A program made the position numbers and the translations under genes. Positions 1 through 6,328 of a stretch of DNA of 13,548 bases are shown here, one piece after another. The DNA lies in NCBI GenBank assembly GCA_900542085.1, contig UQMK01000038.1:1-13548 (forward strand), read 5' to 3'. The notes below the pieces were generated by a model. It saw only the letters and a list, made by a program, of their open reading frames with translations. It had not been told where the DNA came from and did no database searches. Positions within the stretch are counted from its first letter, which is position 1. Each line of letters opens with the position of its first letter. This DNA is from an uncultured Collinsella sp. GTDB taxonomy: Bacteria; Actinomycetota; Coriobacteriia; Coriobacteriales; Coriobacteriaceae.

Positions 1-81
1 AAGTTTGTCGCGAGTTCCGCACGCAAAGGAAAGCACTTAATGTGCTTTCCGTCTTGCGCAGGACTGTAGAGCAGCAAACTT
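1..81. other. Long imperfect inverted repeat, candidate structured RNA or leader
   Basis: Positions 1-7 are exactly complementary to 75-81, so the whole segment can close on itself. Inside are three more nested helices: 13-18 with 61-65 (one bulge), 22-26 with 54-58 (CGCAA/TTGCG), and a perfect 9-bp stem 28-36 with 42-50 around the loop TTAAT. Small asymmetric internal loops separate the helices, which is more typical of a folded RNA than of a simple terminator. No T run follows on the + strand. On the - strand the inner stem is followed by only TTT. I could not match it to a riboswitch or ncRNA family I know. It could be the leader of ptsH, the leader of a divergent gene off the left edge, or a standalone RNA. 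The window starts at its first base, so more of it may lie outside. Confidence 0.4.
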
Positions 82-168
82 AACCGCCCCGCCCGGCAGG
101 CGAGCGTGCTGCAACGACATCCGTCCAATAATTCGTGCGAAACACAATGAAAAACAGTTTGATGTGAG

Positions 169-178
169 TTAATATAAA
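169..178 (+). promoter_or_regulatory. AT-rich -10-like region upstream of ptsH
   Basis: TTAATATAAA is the only strongly AT-rich -10-like stretch in the 160 bp before ptsH. A TTGATG box lies at 159-164, but it is much too close to serve as its -35, and no good hexamer sits 16-18 bp upstream. The assignment is therefore weak. A transcript from here would carry a 5' UTR of roughly 60 nt that includes the hairpin at 198-217. Confidence 0.3.
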
Positions 179-197
179 CAACGTCGTGAATATGGCT

Positions 198-217
198 CCT
201 GTCGCATGGCTGACAGG
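198..217 (+). other. Small hairpin in the ptsH 5' UTR
   Basis: CCTGTC (198-203) pairs perfectly with GACAGG (212-217) around an 8-nt loop, about 15 nt before the ptsH ribosome binding site. It has no T tract, so it is not a terminator. It could stabilise the transcript of a highly expressed gene; that role is inference. Confidence 0.35.
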
Positions 218-243
218 GGTTAAACACAAAAAAGGAGTCAATT

Positions 244-507
244 ATGGTTTCTGAGAAGGCTACCCTCGTTAATCCTCAGGGTCTTCACATGCGTCCGGCT
301 GGCCTCTTCGCCTCCACCATGGGCAAGTACGCCTGCGACGTGACGGTCGTCACCCCCGAGAAGGAGGTCAACGGCAAGTCCCCGATGGCCCTCATGGCCG
401 CTGGTATCCCCTGCGGCACCGAGGTCGAGGTCAAGTGCGACGGCGCTGACGAGGCCGAGGCTCTGGCTGCTGCCATCGAGCTCATCAAGAGCGGTCTTGG
501 CGAGTAG
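244..507 (+). CDS. ptsH: Phosphocarrier protein HPr of the PTS
   Basis: This 87-residue protein matches the usual HPr length (85-90). HPr is the small cytoplasmic carrier that takes phosphate from enzyme I on a histidine and passes it to the EIIA domains of sugar permeases. The active-site motif NPQGLHMRPA places the phosphorylated histidine at residue 15, the classical position. A GKSPMALM segment puts a serine at residue 46, the site used by HPr kinase in Firmicutes. Whether such a kinase exists here cannot be told from this window. The start is an ATG preceded by AAAGGAG with a 6-nt gap. Synonymous codons are strongly C/G-ending (many GAG, GTC, ATC, AAG), as expected for a highly expressed gene. 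It lies 132 bp before ptsI with a terminator-like hairpin between, so it can be transcribed alone or together with ptsI. Identification is secure. Confidence 0.97.
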   Translation: MVSEKATLVNPQGLHMRPAGLFASTMGKYACDVTVVTPEKEVNGKSPMALMAAGIPCGTEVEVKCDGADEAEALAAAIELIKSGLGE

Positions 508-527
508 AACTCAAACGGGTCGCATGT

Positions 528-543
528 TGAACAATTAAGTTCA
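528..543. promoter_or_regulatory. Small dyad between ptsH and ptsI
   Basis: TGAAC (528-532) and GTTCA (539-543) form an inverted repeat around the AT spacer AATTAA, just before the terminator-like hairpin. The size and spacing would suit a dimeric repressor operator, but it is short enough to arise by chance. No regulator can be assigned. Confidence 0.2.
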
Positions 544-550
544 TACTTGG

Positions 551-587
551 GGGCGCAGTGACCTGTTCAAGGTAGCTGCGCTCTTTT
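551..587 (+). terminator. Hairpin with short T run between ptsH and ptsI (attenuating terminator)
   Basis: The arms at 551-564 and 570-583 pair over 14 positions with one mismatch and two G-T wobbles, around a 5-nt loop. TTTT follows at 584-587. The structure is that of an intrinsic terminator with a weak T tract. Because ptsI starts only about 50 nt later on the same strand with no obvious strong promoter of its own, the hairpin probably lets part of the transcription through. That would give more HPr than enzyme I. The readthrough ratio is inference. Confidence 0.65.
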
Positions 588-639
588 GTCATGGATATGG
601 CAAAACGCTTTATCACATGACACGGAGAGAGGAATGGGA

Positions 640-2343
640 ATGTATCAGGGAGTCAACGCATCCGAGGGCATCGGTATCGGCACCGTCATGGTCGCCGTCG
701 ATCCCGACTTGACGTTTGAACCGCACGCGGTTGCTGATTCGGCCGCAGAGAAGGAGCGTTATCAGACTGCTCTTTCGGTCTTCTGCGAGAAGACCCAGGC
801 TCAGGCCGACCACATGAAGGAGACGGTGGGCGAGGCCGAGGCCGAGATCATGAGCGGACACATCGTCCTGGCTCAGGACCCGGGCATGACCGACGCCATC
901 AACGCCGCCATTGACGGCGGCACCTGCGCCGAGCAGGCGCTCATGGACACCTCGACCATGTTCGAGAACATGTTCCTGTCCATGGACGACGAGATGTTCC
1001 GTCTGCGCGCGGCCGATATCGCCGACATCCGCACCGGTATTCTGGCCGAGCTGCTGGGCAAGGAGGTCGTCGACCTTTCCGTCCTGCCCGAGAACACCGT
1101 CGTTGTCGTGCACGACCTTACGCCGTCCATGACCGCCACGATCGATAAGGCCCACGTTGCCGGTATCGTCACCGAGACCGGTGGCCGTACGTCGCACTCC
1201 GCGATTATCGCGCGCGCCCTCGAGATCCCGGCTGTCCTTTCGGTTTCCAACAGCTGCACCGCACTGCGCAACGGCATGACCGTTGTCGTCGACGGTGGCA
1301 AGGGCATCGTCGAGGCCGATCCCGACGAGGAGACGCTCGCCGCCTACACCGCCAAGGCCGAGGCCTTCGCTGCCGAGAAGGCAGCCCTCGAGGCCTTCCG
1401 CGGCAAGCCTTCTGTGACTGCCGATGGCATCAAGAAGATCATTGCCTGCAACATCGGTAACCCCGATGACGTGCCCAACGCGCTCGATCACGACGCCGAG
1501 GCTATCGGTCTGTTCCGCTCCGAGTTCCTGTTCATGGACTCTGCTGAGCTTCCTTCCGAGGAGGAGCAGTTCAACGCCTACCGCAAGGTCGCCAGCGCGC
1601 TCAAGGGCGCTCCGGTCATCATTCGTACGCTTGATGTGGGCGGCGACAAGGAGATCCCGTACCTGCACATGGTCAAGGAAGACAACCCCTTCATGGGCTT
1701 CCGCGCCGTGCGTTACTGCCTGGCCAATCCCGACCAGTACAAGGTCCAGCTCCGCGCCCTGCTGCGCGCCAGCGCCTTCGGTGACGTCAAGATCATGATC
1801 CCGCTCGTCACCTGCGTCGAGGAGGTTTTGGCTGTCAAGGAACTCGTCGAGCAGTGCAAGGCCGAGCTGACCGAAGAGGGTCGCAAGTTCAACGAGAACA
1901 TCGAGGTCGGCATCATGGTCGAGACGCCCGCCGCTTCGCTGCTCGCTGACCGCCTGGCCGAGGTCGCCGACTTCTTCTCCATCGGCACCAACGACCTGAT
2001 CGGCTACACCATGTGCGCCGACCGTGGCAACGACACCATCTCCAACCTGTACCAGGTGTACTATCCCGCCGTGCTCCGCTCGCTCAAGAACATCATCGAG
2101 AGCGGCGTGAAGGCCGGCATCATGGTCGGTATGTGCGGCGAGGCCGCTGCCGATCCGCTGCTTGAGCCGCTGCTGATCAGCTGGGGCCTGGAGGAGTTCT
2201 CGATGAGCGCTCCGTCGATCCTGCGCGCCCGCAAGACCATTAGCCAGTGGACCAAGGCCGAGTGTGACGAGCTTGCCGAGAAGGCTCTCGCCTGCAACAC
2301 CGCAGCCGAGGTCAAGGCGCTGCTCGAGTCCGCAGCTCGCTAA
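640..2343 (+). CDS. ptsI: PTS enzyme I (phosphoenolpyruvate-protein phosphotransferase)
   Basis: Enzyme I autophosphorylates from PEP and passes the phosphate to HPr, the first step of PTS sugar uptake, in the cytoplasm. The 567 residues fit the family (about 570). The N-terminal HPr-binding part is followed by the phosphohistidine motif GGRTSHSAII with His186. The C-terminal TIM-barrel PEP domain shows GLFRSEFLFMD (290-300), TLDVGGDK (330-337), FMGFRAVRY (351-359), GIMVETPAA (424-432), the IGTNDL loop (448-453) and the catalytic cysteine in GMCGE (Cys499). The ATG at 640 is chosen because MYQGVNASEGIGIG aligns with the usual enzyme I N terminus and AGAGGA lies 6 nt upstream. ATG 634 is an alternative two codons earlier, while the TTG at 586 would fall inside the upstream hairpin region and adds non-homologous residues. 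In the PEP loop, DLIGYT stands where many enzymes I have DLTQYT. Confidence 0.96.
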   Translation: MYQGVNASEGIGIGTVMVAVDPDLTFEPHAVADSAAEKERYQTALSVFCEKTQAQADHMKETVGEAEAEIMSGHIVLAQDPGMTDAINAAIDGGTCAEQALMDTSTMFENMFLSMDDEMFRLRAADIADIRTGILAELLGKEVVDLSVLPENTVVVVHDLTPSMTATIDKAHVAGIVTETGGRTSHSAIIARALEIPAVLSVSNSCTALRNGMTVVVDGGKGIVEADPDEETLAAYTAKAEAFAAEKAALEAFRGKPSVTADGIKKIIACNIGNPDDVPNALDHDAEAIGLFRSEFLFMDSAELPSEEEQFNAYRKVASALKGAPVIIRTLDVGGDKEIPYLHMVKEDNPFMGFRAVRYCLANPDQYKVQLRALLRASAFGDVKIMIPLVTCVEEVLAVKELVEQCKAELTEEGRKFNENIEVGIMVETPAASLLADRLAEVADFFSIGTNDLIGYTMCADRGNDTISNLYQVYYPAVLRSLKNIIESGVKAGIMVGMCGEAAADPLLEPLLISWGLEEFSMSAPSILRARKTISQWTKAECDELAEKALACNTAAEVKALLESAAR

Positions 2344-2360
2344 TTTGGTATCAGAGGTAA

Positions 2361-2390
2361 CCGCGTGGTTGGAATGGGCCGGCCACGCGG
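2361..2390 (+). other. GC-rich hairpin without T run between ptsI and the first PfkB kinase
   Basis: Positions 2361-2372 pair with 2379-2390 over 12 bp, including two G-T wobbles, around the loop AATGGG. No T tract follows, so it is unlikely to be an intrinsic terminator. It is more likely an mRNA-processing or stability element inside a ptsI-kinase transcript; that role is inference. Confidence 0.5.
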
Positions 2391-2417
2391 CCCTCACATA
2401 TACAGGGGGTACTGTAA

Positions 2418-3350
2418 ATGTTCTACACGCTAACCGCTAACCCGGCTGTCGACATGACGGTTTCGAGCTCTCCGCTCGAGCCCGACGAGAACGTCCGCAC
2501 CGGCTCGGCCAGCTACACGGCTAACGGCAAGGGCCTCGACGTGTCCTTCGCCTTTAAGAAGATGGGTGTCGACACCGTCGCGCTCGGCTTCTTCGCTGGC
2601 TTCACGGGCAAGTTCATCGTCGAGGAGGTCATGAATCTGGGTTGCCTGTGCCGCCCGGTCTGGACCGACGGAATCACGCGTATCAACACCTACGTCAACG
2701 ATGGCCAGCACGAGTACGGCATCCTGAACCCCGGCGCCCCGATTACGCCGGAGCATCAGAAGGAGCTCTACAACATCCTGGACACCGCGGGCGATCTTGA
2801 GTGCCTGATTGTCTCCGGCTCCGTGCCTCCCAAAGCTACGCCCGACTTCCTGGCCCAGGTTATGGAGCACGCTCAGGCTCGTGGCGCCGATGTCGTCTTG
2901 GACCTGTCCTCCGACAAGCTCAAGGAGCTCGCTCACAAGAAGCCGCTGCTCATTAAGCCGAACCATCACGAGATGAAGGCCATCTTCGGCGTGCCTGTCG
3001 ACACCGACGACGAGGTCCGCGTTGCCATGAAGCTCGCCCACGACGCCGGCGTTCAGAACGTGCTGCTCACCCGTGGTAGCCGCGGCGACGCTTACTTCTC
3101 CAACGGCGAGGACATCTGGTACGCCAAGCGTGAGTTCAACATCAAGCTGGTCTCTTCTGTCTGCGCCGGCGACTGCACCCTCGCTGCGTTCCTGCACAAG
3201 TGGTACAGGGATCGCGACAACGTCGAGGAGGCCATGAAGCTCGCTATGGCTACCGGCGCTAACGTTGCCGAGTCCGTCGGCATCGGCGACTTCGGTCACG
3301 TCGATGAGTACAGCAAGCGCGTTGCTGTCCGCAAGCTCGACCGCAAGTAA
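2418..3350 (+). CDS. PfkB-family hexose-phosphate kinase, 1-phosphofructokinase-like, diverged paralogue
   Basis: A 310-residue ribokinase/PfkB-fold kinase of the FruK/LacC branch. Members use ATP to phosphorylate fructose 1-phosphate or tagatose 6-phosphate in the cytoplasm. Family features visible are the N-terminal YTLTANPAVD, NGKGLDVS (36-43), GFFAGFTG (57-64), VSGSVPP (132-138), LLIKPN (177-182) and the anion-hole/catalytic segment CAGDC with Asp252. The ATG follows AGGGGG with an 8-nt gap. It lies 74 bp after ptsI with no T-run terminator between, so co-transcription with ptsI is likely; a strong terminator follows. Several positions are odd. The usual GKGxNV asparagine is Asp41, GDS is GDC, and the nucleotide-site segment is TRGSRGDAYFS where the neighbouring paralogue has TLGGAGAYFS. 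The substrate may therefore differ from fructose 1-phosphate. The kinase family is certain, the exact substrate is not. Confidence 0.88.
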   Translation: MFYTLTANPAVDMTVSSSPLEPDENVRTGSASYTANGKGLDVSFAFKKMGVDTVALGFFAGFTGKFIVEEVMNLGCLCRPVWTDGITRINTYVNDGQHEYGILNPGAPITPEHQKELYNILDTAGDLECLIVSGSVPPKATPDFLAQVMEHAQARGADVVLDLSSDKLKELAHKKPLLIKPNHHEMKAIFGVPVDTDDEVRVAMKLAHDAGVQNVLLTRGSRGDAYFSNGEDIWYAKREFNIKLVSSVCAGDCTLAAFLHKWYRDRDNVEEAMKLAMATGANVAESVGIGDFGHVDEYSKRVAVRKLDRK

Positions 3351-3376
3351 GCGAAACTCATTATTTTCGCGTGTAC

Positions 3377-3408
3377 GGCGCCCCGGTTTTGGCCGGGGCG
3401 CCATTTTT
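3377..3408 (+). terminator. Strong intrinsic terminator after the first PfkB kinase
   Basis: A perfect 10-bp GC stem, GGCGCCCCGG (3377-3386) with CCGGGGCGCC (3393-3402), closes the loop TTTTGG and is followed by TTTTT at 3404-3408. It lies 26 bp after the stop codon and ends the ptsH-ptsI-kinase unit. Confidence 0.93.
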
Positions 3409-3503
3409 GTATATTGTGGGCGAGCGACAGGACAAGGACCCTGTTTCTTTTGCCCGTCATCCCGCCGCCCTGCACGCGTTCTACACCGTTCGCCGAGTCG
3501 CTA

Positions 3504-3532
3504 TGGTCTTTTCCCGAAGCGTGGAATATACT
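3504..3532 (+). promoter_or_regulatory. Candidate promoter of the second PfkB kinase
   Basis: TATACT at 3527-3532 matches the -10 consensus at five of six positions. The hexamer 17 bp upstream, TGGTCT at 3504-3509, is only a partial -35. Its place, after a strong terminator and about 35 bp before the next start codon, makes a separate promoter here necessary. Confidence 0.5.
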
Positions 3533-3566
3533 TTCACTAACACGTTGCCTTGTGAAAGGAACTTAC

Positions 3567-4499
3567 ATGATTTACACGCTCACTGCAAATCCCGCCATTG
3601 ACTACAACATTGCCTGCGACGGTCTTTCCGCCAACACCGTCACCCGCACTCGCAACGCGGTCTATACGCCCAACGGCAAGGGTCTTAACGTCTCGTTCAC
3701 CCTCGATCACTACGGCGTCGACACCACGATCCTGGGCTTTTTTGCCGGTTTCTCGGGCGAGTTTATCGTCAAGGGCGCCGAGGCCCTGGGCGTGCCCGTC
3801 AAGCCCGTGTGGACCGACGGCATCACGCGCGTCAATGTCTTCCTCAACGCCGGTCCCGACACCGAGTACAACATGGTCAATGCAGGCGCTGCCATCAATG
3901 CTGCCAACGAGCAGGAAATGTTTGAGCTCATTGATTCGCTCGACGACATGACCTGCCTGGTCATTAGCGGCTCGCTGCCCCCCAACACCTCCGAGGGTTT
4001 CCTGGCCGAGGTACTTCGCCGTGTTAAGGCAAAGGGTGCCGAGTTCGTGCTCGATATCTCGAGCCATCAGCTGGCCGACCTCATTGCCATGGAGCCGTTG
4101 CTCATTAAACCCAACGACGATGAACTGCTCGACATCTTTGGCATTAAGGTGAGCGGTGGCGACGACGAGTCCGTCAAGGGTGCGATGGCCGAGCTCCACG
4201 CCAAGGGCGCTAAGAACGTGCTGTTGACCCTTGGTGGCGCTGGCGCGTACTTCTCCAACGGAGAGCACATCTGGTTTGCCAACCGCACCTTTGAGGTCAA
4301 GCTGCTGTCGACGGTCTGCGCCGGCGACTCCTCACTTGCCGCCTTCCTGTCCGTGTGGCACGACGCTCCCGAGCGTGTTGAGGATGCCCTGCGCCTCTCG
4401 ATGGCCACCGGCGCCAACGTGGTGGAGTGCCCCGGTCTGGGCGATTTTGCCAAGGTGGACGAATATAAGAAGCACATTGAGGTTCGCCAGGTCTGCTAG
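3567..4499 (+). CDS. PfkB-family hexose-phosphate kinase, probable 1-phosphofructokinase (FruK-like)
   Basis: The protein has 310 residues, the same as the upstream paralogue, and the two align end to end, so they are a tandem duplicate pair. It carries canonical motifs of the FruK/LacC branch: NGKGLNVS (36-43), GFFAGFSG (57-64), ISGSLPP (133-139), LLIKPNDDEL (178-187), TLGGAGAYFS (221-230) and the catalytic CAGDS with Asp254. Expected reaction: ATP plus fructose 1-phosphate gives fructose 1,6-bisphosphate, downstream of PTS fructose uptake. Tagatose-6-phosphate kinase is the main alternative. The ATG at 3567 has AAAGGA 6 nt upstream and gives an N terminus colinear with the paralogue. The in-frame GTG at 3414 would place the start before the candidate promoter and is rejected. 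It is monocistronic: promoter before it and terminator after it. No fructose EII gene is in the window. Confidence 0.9.
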   Translation: MIYTLTANPAIDYNIACDGLSANTVTRTRNAVYTPNGKGLNVSFTLDHYGVDTTILGFFAGFSGEFIVKGAEALGVPVKPVWTDGITRVNVFLNAGPDTEYNMVNAGAAINAANEQEMFELIDSLDDMTCLVISGSLPPNTSEGFLAEVLRRVKAKGAEFVLDISSHQLADLIAMEPLLIKPNDDELLDIFGIKVSGGDDESVKGAMAELHAKGAKNVLLTLGGAGAYFSNGEHIWFANRTFEVKLLSTVCAGDSSLAAFLSVWHDAPERVEDALRLSMATGANVVECPGLGDFAKVDEYKKHIEVRQVC

Positions 4500-4521
4500 C
4501 CGCATCGATATGTCGTTGTCG

Positions 4522-4557
4522 AACACCCGCTTTGGATCTCCGAGGCGGGTGTTTTTT
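4522..4557 (+). terminator. Intrinsic terminator after the second PfkB kinase
   Basis: AACACCCGC (4522-4530) pairs with GCGGGTGTT (4545-4553) around a 14-nt loop, and a run of six T (4552-4557) overlaps the end of the stem. It lies 22 bp after the stop codon. Confidence 0.9.
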
Positions 4558-4638
4558 GCGTTCTGGCCGCATGTGGCGCTTACTGTCCCGTTCGTTCGAA
4601 TCGACGATACGATTGCATGTGCGCGCATGCTCGTTTCT

Positions 4639-4647
4639 TGCTAGACT
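4639..4647 (+). promoter_or_regulatory. Possible extended -10 promoter for the CCA-adding enzyme gene
   Basis: TGCTAGACT has the TGn extension followed by a TAGACT -10-like hexamer, 47 bp before the start codon. No -35 at normal spacing is visible; TTGCAT at 4613-4618 is 23 bp away. A promoter is expected here because a strong terminator lies just upstream. Confidence 0.33.
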
Positions 4648-4694
4648 TCTTGAGAACCATCGATTAACGTTTGCAGGCGCAGGAGGCCATAGCT

Positions 4695-6089
4695 ATGTGC
4701 AATGTTTCGCTCAACGGTACGCAGCCCTCAGATGCCTCCCTGCGTGTGCTACGTGCGCTTGAGGCAGCCGGTCTTGAGGCTTGGTATGTTGGCGGTTGGG
4801 TGCGTGATGCCCTGATGGGGCGCCCCAGCCACGATGTTGATATGTGCTGCAGCGGCTTGTGGCAGGAGTCCAAGGCGGCGCTCGAGTCGGCTGACATTGC
4901 TGTGGTTGAGTCGGGCGTTAAATTTGGCGGCATCACGGCCATTTGCGATGGCGAGCGCATTGAGGTCACGACGTATCGCTTGGACGGTTTTTACACCGAT
5001 GGCCGCCATCCCCAGAGTGTGGAGCGTGCGGCTTCGCTTGAGGACGATCTGGCGCGCCGTGACTTTACCGTTAATGCCATGGCTTGGCATCCCGATCGTG
5101 GTCTTGTCGACCGCTACGATGGCCAAGGCGACCTTGAGCGTAAACTTATCCGTGCCGTCGGAGATCCCAAGCGTCGCTTTAACGAGGACGCGCTTCGCAT
5201 GCTGCGCGCGGTGCGTTTTGCCTGCCGTCTGGATTTTATGATCGAGCCTAAGACCAAACAGGCGCTTGCCGAGTGCTCGCCGCTGCTCGATGCCGTGGCT
5301 CGCGAGCGCGTGGGCATTGAGCTCGAAGGCATTCTTTCGACCGGTCATGGGGGAGACGCGATGCTGCGCTACCCCGAGCTTATTTGTGCCGCCGTGCCCG
5401 AGCTTGCGCCGGCTCGCGGGTTTGACCAGCGCAGCGTCTACCATGCCTTTAATGTTTACGAGCATATCGCTCGCGTGTTGACGGTGGCGGGGGAGTTGGC
5501 GCTGTGTGACGGCGTGGAGCCTTCGCCGAGCTTAATGTGGGCAGCGTTTTTGCACGACGTCTCCAAGCCTGATTGCTTTACGGTCGACCATGCGGGCAGC
5601 GGCCATTTCTACGGTCATCCCGAGCTTGGCGCCAAGAAGGCGCGCGCCATTATGGATCGTCTGGCGCTTTCGCACGATTTGATTCGCGACGTGTGCCTGC
5701 TAATCAAGTACCATGACAAGCCGCTGCGTCCCGAGCGATCCTGCCTGCTCAATATGATGCGCGCGCTTTCGGGCGAGGGCGTCGACACGCCGCGCCTGAT
5801 TGACGAGCTCATGGACCTTAAACGTGCCGATACGCTGGGCAAGGCGCCGTCGTGCTTCTATTACGTCGAGACGATCGAGGAGATGCGTTCGCTCGCCCAC
5901 GACCTGCTTGAGGCGGGGGAGCCCTATACGCTCAAGATGCTTGCCATCAACGGCGGCGACTTGATCCGCGCTGGCGTCAAGCCCGGGCCGGAGTTGGGGC
6001 AGCTGCTCAACGCCGCCCTCGACGCTGTGATCGAGGACCATGTTCCCAACGAGCGCGAAGCCCTTCTGGCCCATCTGCACCTGGGTTAG
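4695..6089 (+). CDS. cca: CCA tRNA nucleotidyltransferase / polynucleotide adenylyltransferase with HD domain
   Basis: A 464-residue class II nucleotidyltransferase that adds or repairs the 3' CCA of tRNAs in the cytoplasm using CTP and ATP. The N-terminal head has the GG-VRD motif (GGWVRDALMGRP, 33-44) followed by the metal-binding pair Asp47 and Asp49 in HDVDM. Next come RRDFTVNAMAW (121-131), the bacterial template-like motif, and NEDALRMLRAVRFA (163-176), which includes the conserved ED--R nucleotide-selecting segment. An HD phosphohydrolase-like domain follows, with FLHDVSKPD (His287, Asp288) and further histidines to about residue 340. This layout fits actinobacterial CCA-adding enzymes of about 470-490 residues. 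Poly(A) polymerase I is less likely because of the HD domain. The start is ATG 4695, with AGGAGG at 4681-4686 and an 8-nt gap. The TTG at 4671 precedes that ribosome site and is rejected. Two tRNA genes follow downstream, but with their own promoter. Confidence 0.93.
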   Translation: MCNVSLNGTQPSDASLRVLRALEAAGLEAWYVGGWVRDALMGRPSHDVDMCCSGLWQESKAALESADIAVVESGVKFGGITAICDGERIEVTTYRLDGFYTDGRHPQSVERAASLEDDLARRDFTVNAMAWHPDRGLVDRYDGQGDLERKLIRAVGDPKRRFNEDALRMLRAVRFACRLDFMIEPKTKQALAECSPLLDAVARERVGIELEGILSTGHGGDAMLRYPELICAAVPELAPARGFDQRSVYHAFNVYEHIARVLTVAGELALCDGVEPSPSLMWAAFLHDVSKPDCFTVDHAGSGHFYGHPELGAKKARAIMDRLALSHDLIRDVCLLIKYHDKPLRPERSCLLNMMRALSGEGVDTPRLIDELMDLKRADTLGKAPSCFYYVETIEEMRSLAHDLLEAGEPYTLKMLAINGGDLIRAGVKPGPELGQLLNAALDAVIEDHVPNEREALLAHLHLG

Positions 6090-6097
6090 ACTATTTT

Positions 6098-6206
6098 GGC
6101 AGTTAATTTGGGACGGGGCTTTTTTAGCTACCCTTGCTGGGAATCGGACGAACGGCTAGTGATTTTGACAGATGTAGCTAAATAGCCCCGTCCCAAATTA
6201 ACTGCC
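6098..6206. repeat. 109-bp inverted-repeat element (REP/MITE-like hairpin)
   Basis: The outer 23 bp (6098-6120) are exactly complementary to 6184-6206. After a small mismatched AT patch, TAGCTAC (6125-6131) pairs with GTAGCTA (6174-6180). About 42 unpaired bases lie in the centre. The element begins 9 bp after the cca stop codon. The left arm contains GGGACGGGGC followed by six T, but no hairpin lies before that T run, so it is not a normal terminator. I see no convincing target-site duplication at the ends. The form suits a palindromic intergenic repeat of the REP type mobilised by REP-associated tyrosine transposases, or a small MITE. Either assignment is inference. As a transcript the arms would fold and could act as a 3' end for cca. 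Confidence 0.8.
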
Positions 6207-6291
6207 CGTCTGACCTGCGCTTTCCATAACCTCCCGACAAAATTCGGGCAATTTGGAATTTCTTCTTGCGCTCGCGTTTTTTGTCCCGTAA

Positions 6292-6297
6292 TATAAT
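6292..6297 (+). promoter_or_regulatory. -10 box of the tRNA-Glu transcription unit
   Basis: TATAAT matches the consensus exactly and lies 31 bp before the first tRNA. The best -35-like hexamer, TTGCGC at 6266-6271, is 20 bp away, which is longer than ideal. A start near 6304 would give a short 5' leader of about 25 nt for RNase P to remove. Confidence 0.6.
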
Positions 6298-6328
6298 TCA
6301 GCGCAGCACGGCAGTGCAGATGTCATGT

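Noticed and set aside
586..639. TTG-initiated extension of enzyme I
   Set aside because: It starts in the T run of the intergenic hairpin and has no ribosome site. Homology with enzyme I begins at the ATG at 640.
613..2397. 594-codon open frame on the minus strand opposite ptsI
   Set aside because: It is a shadow of GC-rich codon bias in ptsI. Its translation is low-complexity (Gly, Leu, Val, Asp, His rich) and resembles no family, while the plus strand is an unmistakable enzyme I.
2430..3404. 324-codon minus-strand frame opposite the first PfkB kinase
   Set aside because: Same codon-bias shadow. It also runs through the strong terminator at 3377-3408.
3414..3566. GTG-initiated N-terminal extension of the second PfkB kinase
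   Set aside because: It would add 51 residues absent from the paralogue and start upstream of the candidate -10 box. ATG 3567 has a good ribosome site.
6233..6248. CCCGA/TCGGG hairpin before the tRNA promoter as a terminator
   Set aside because: A 5-bp stem with no T run directly after it; not distinguishable from chance.
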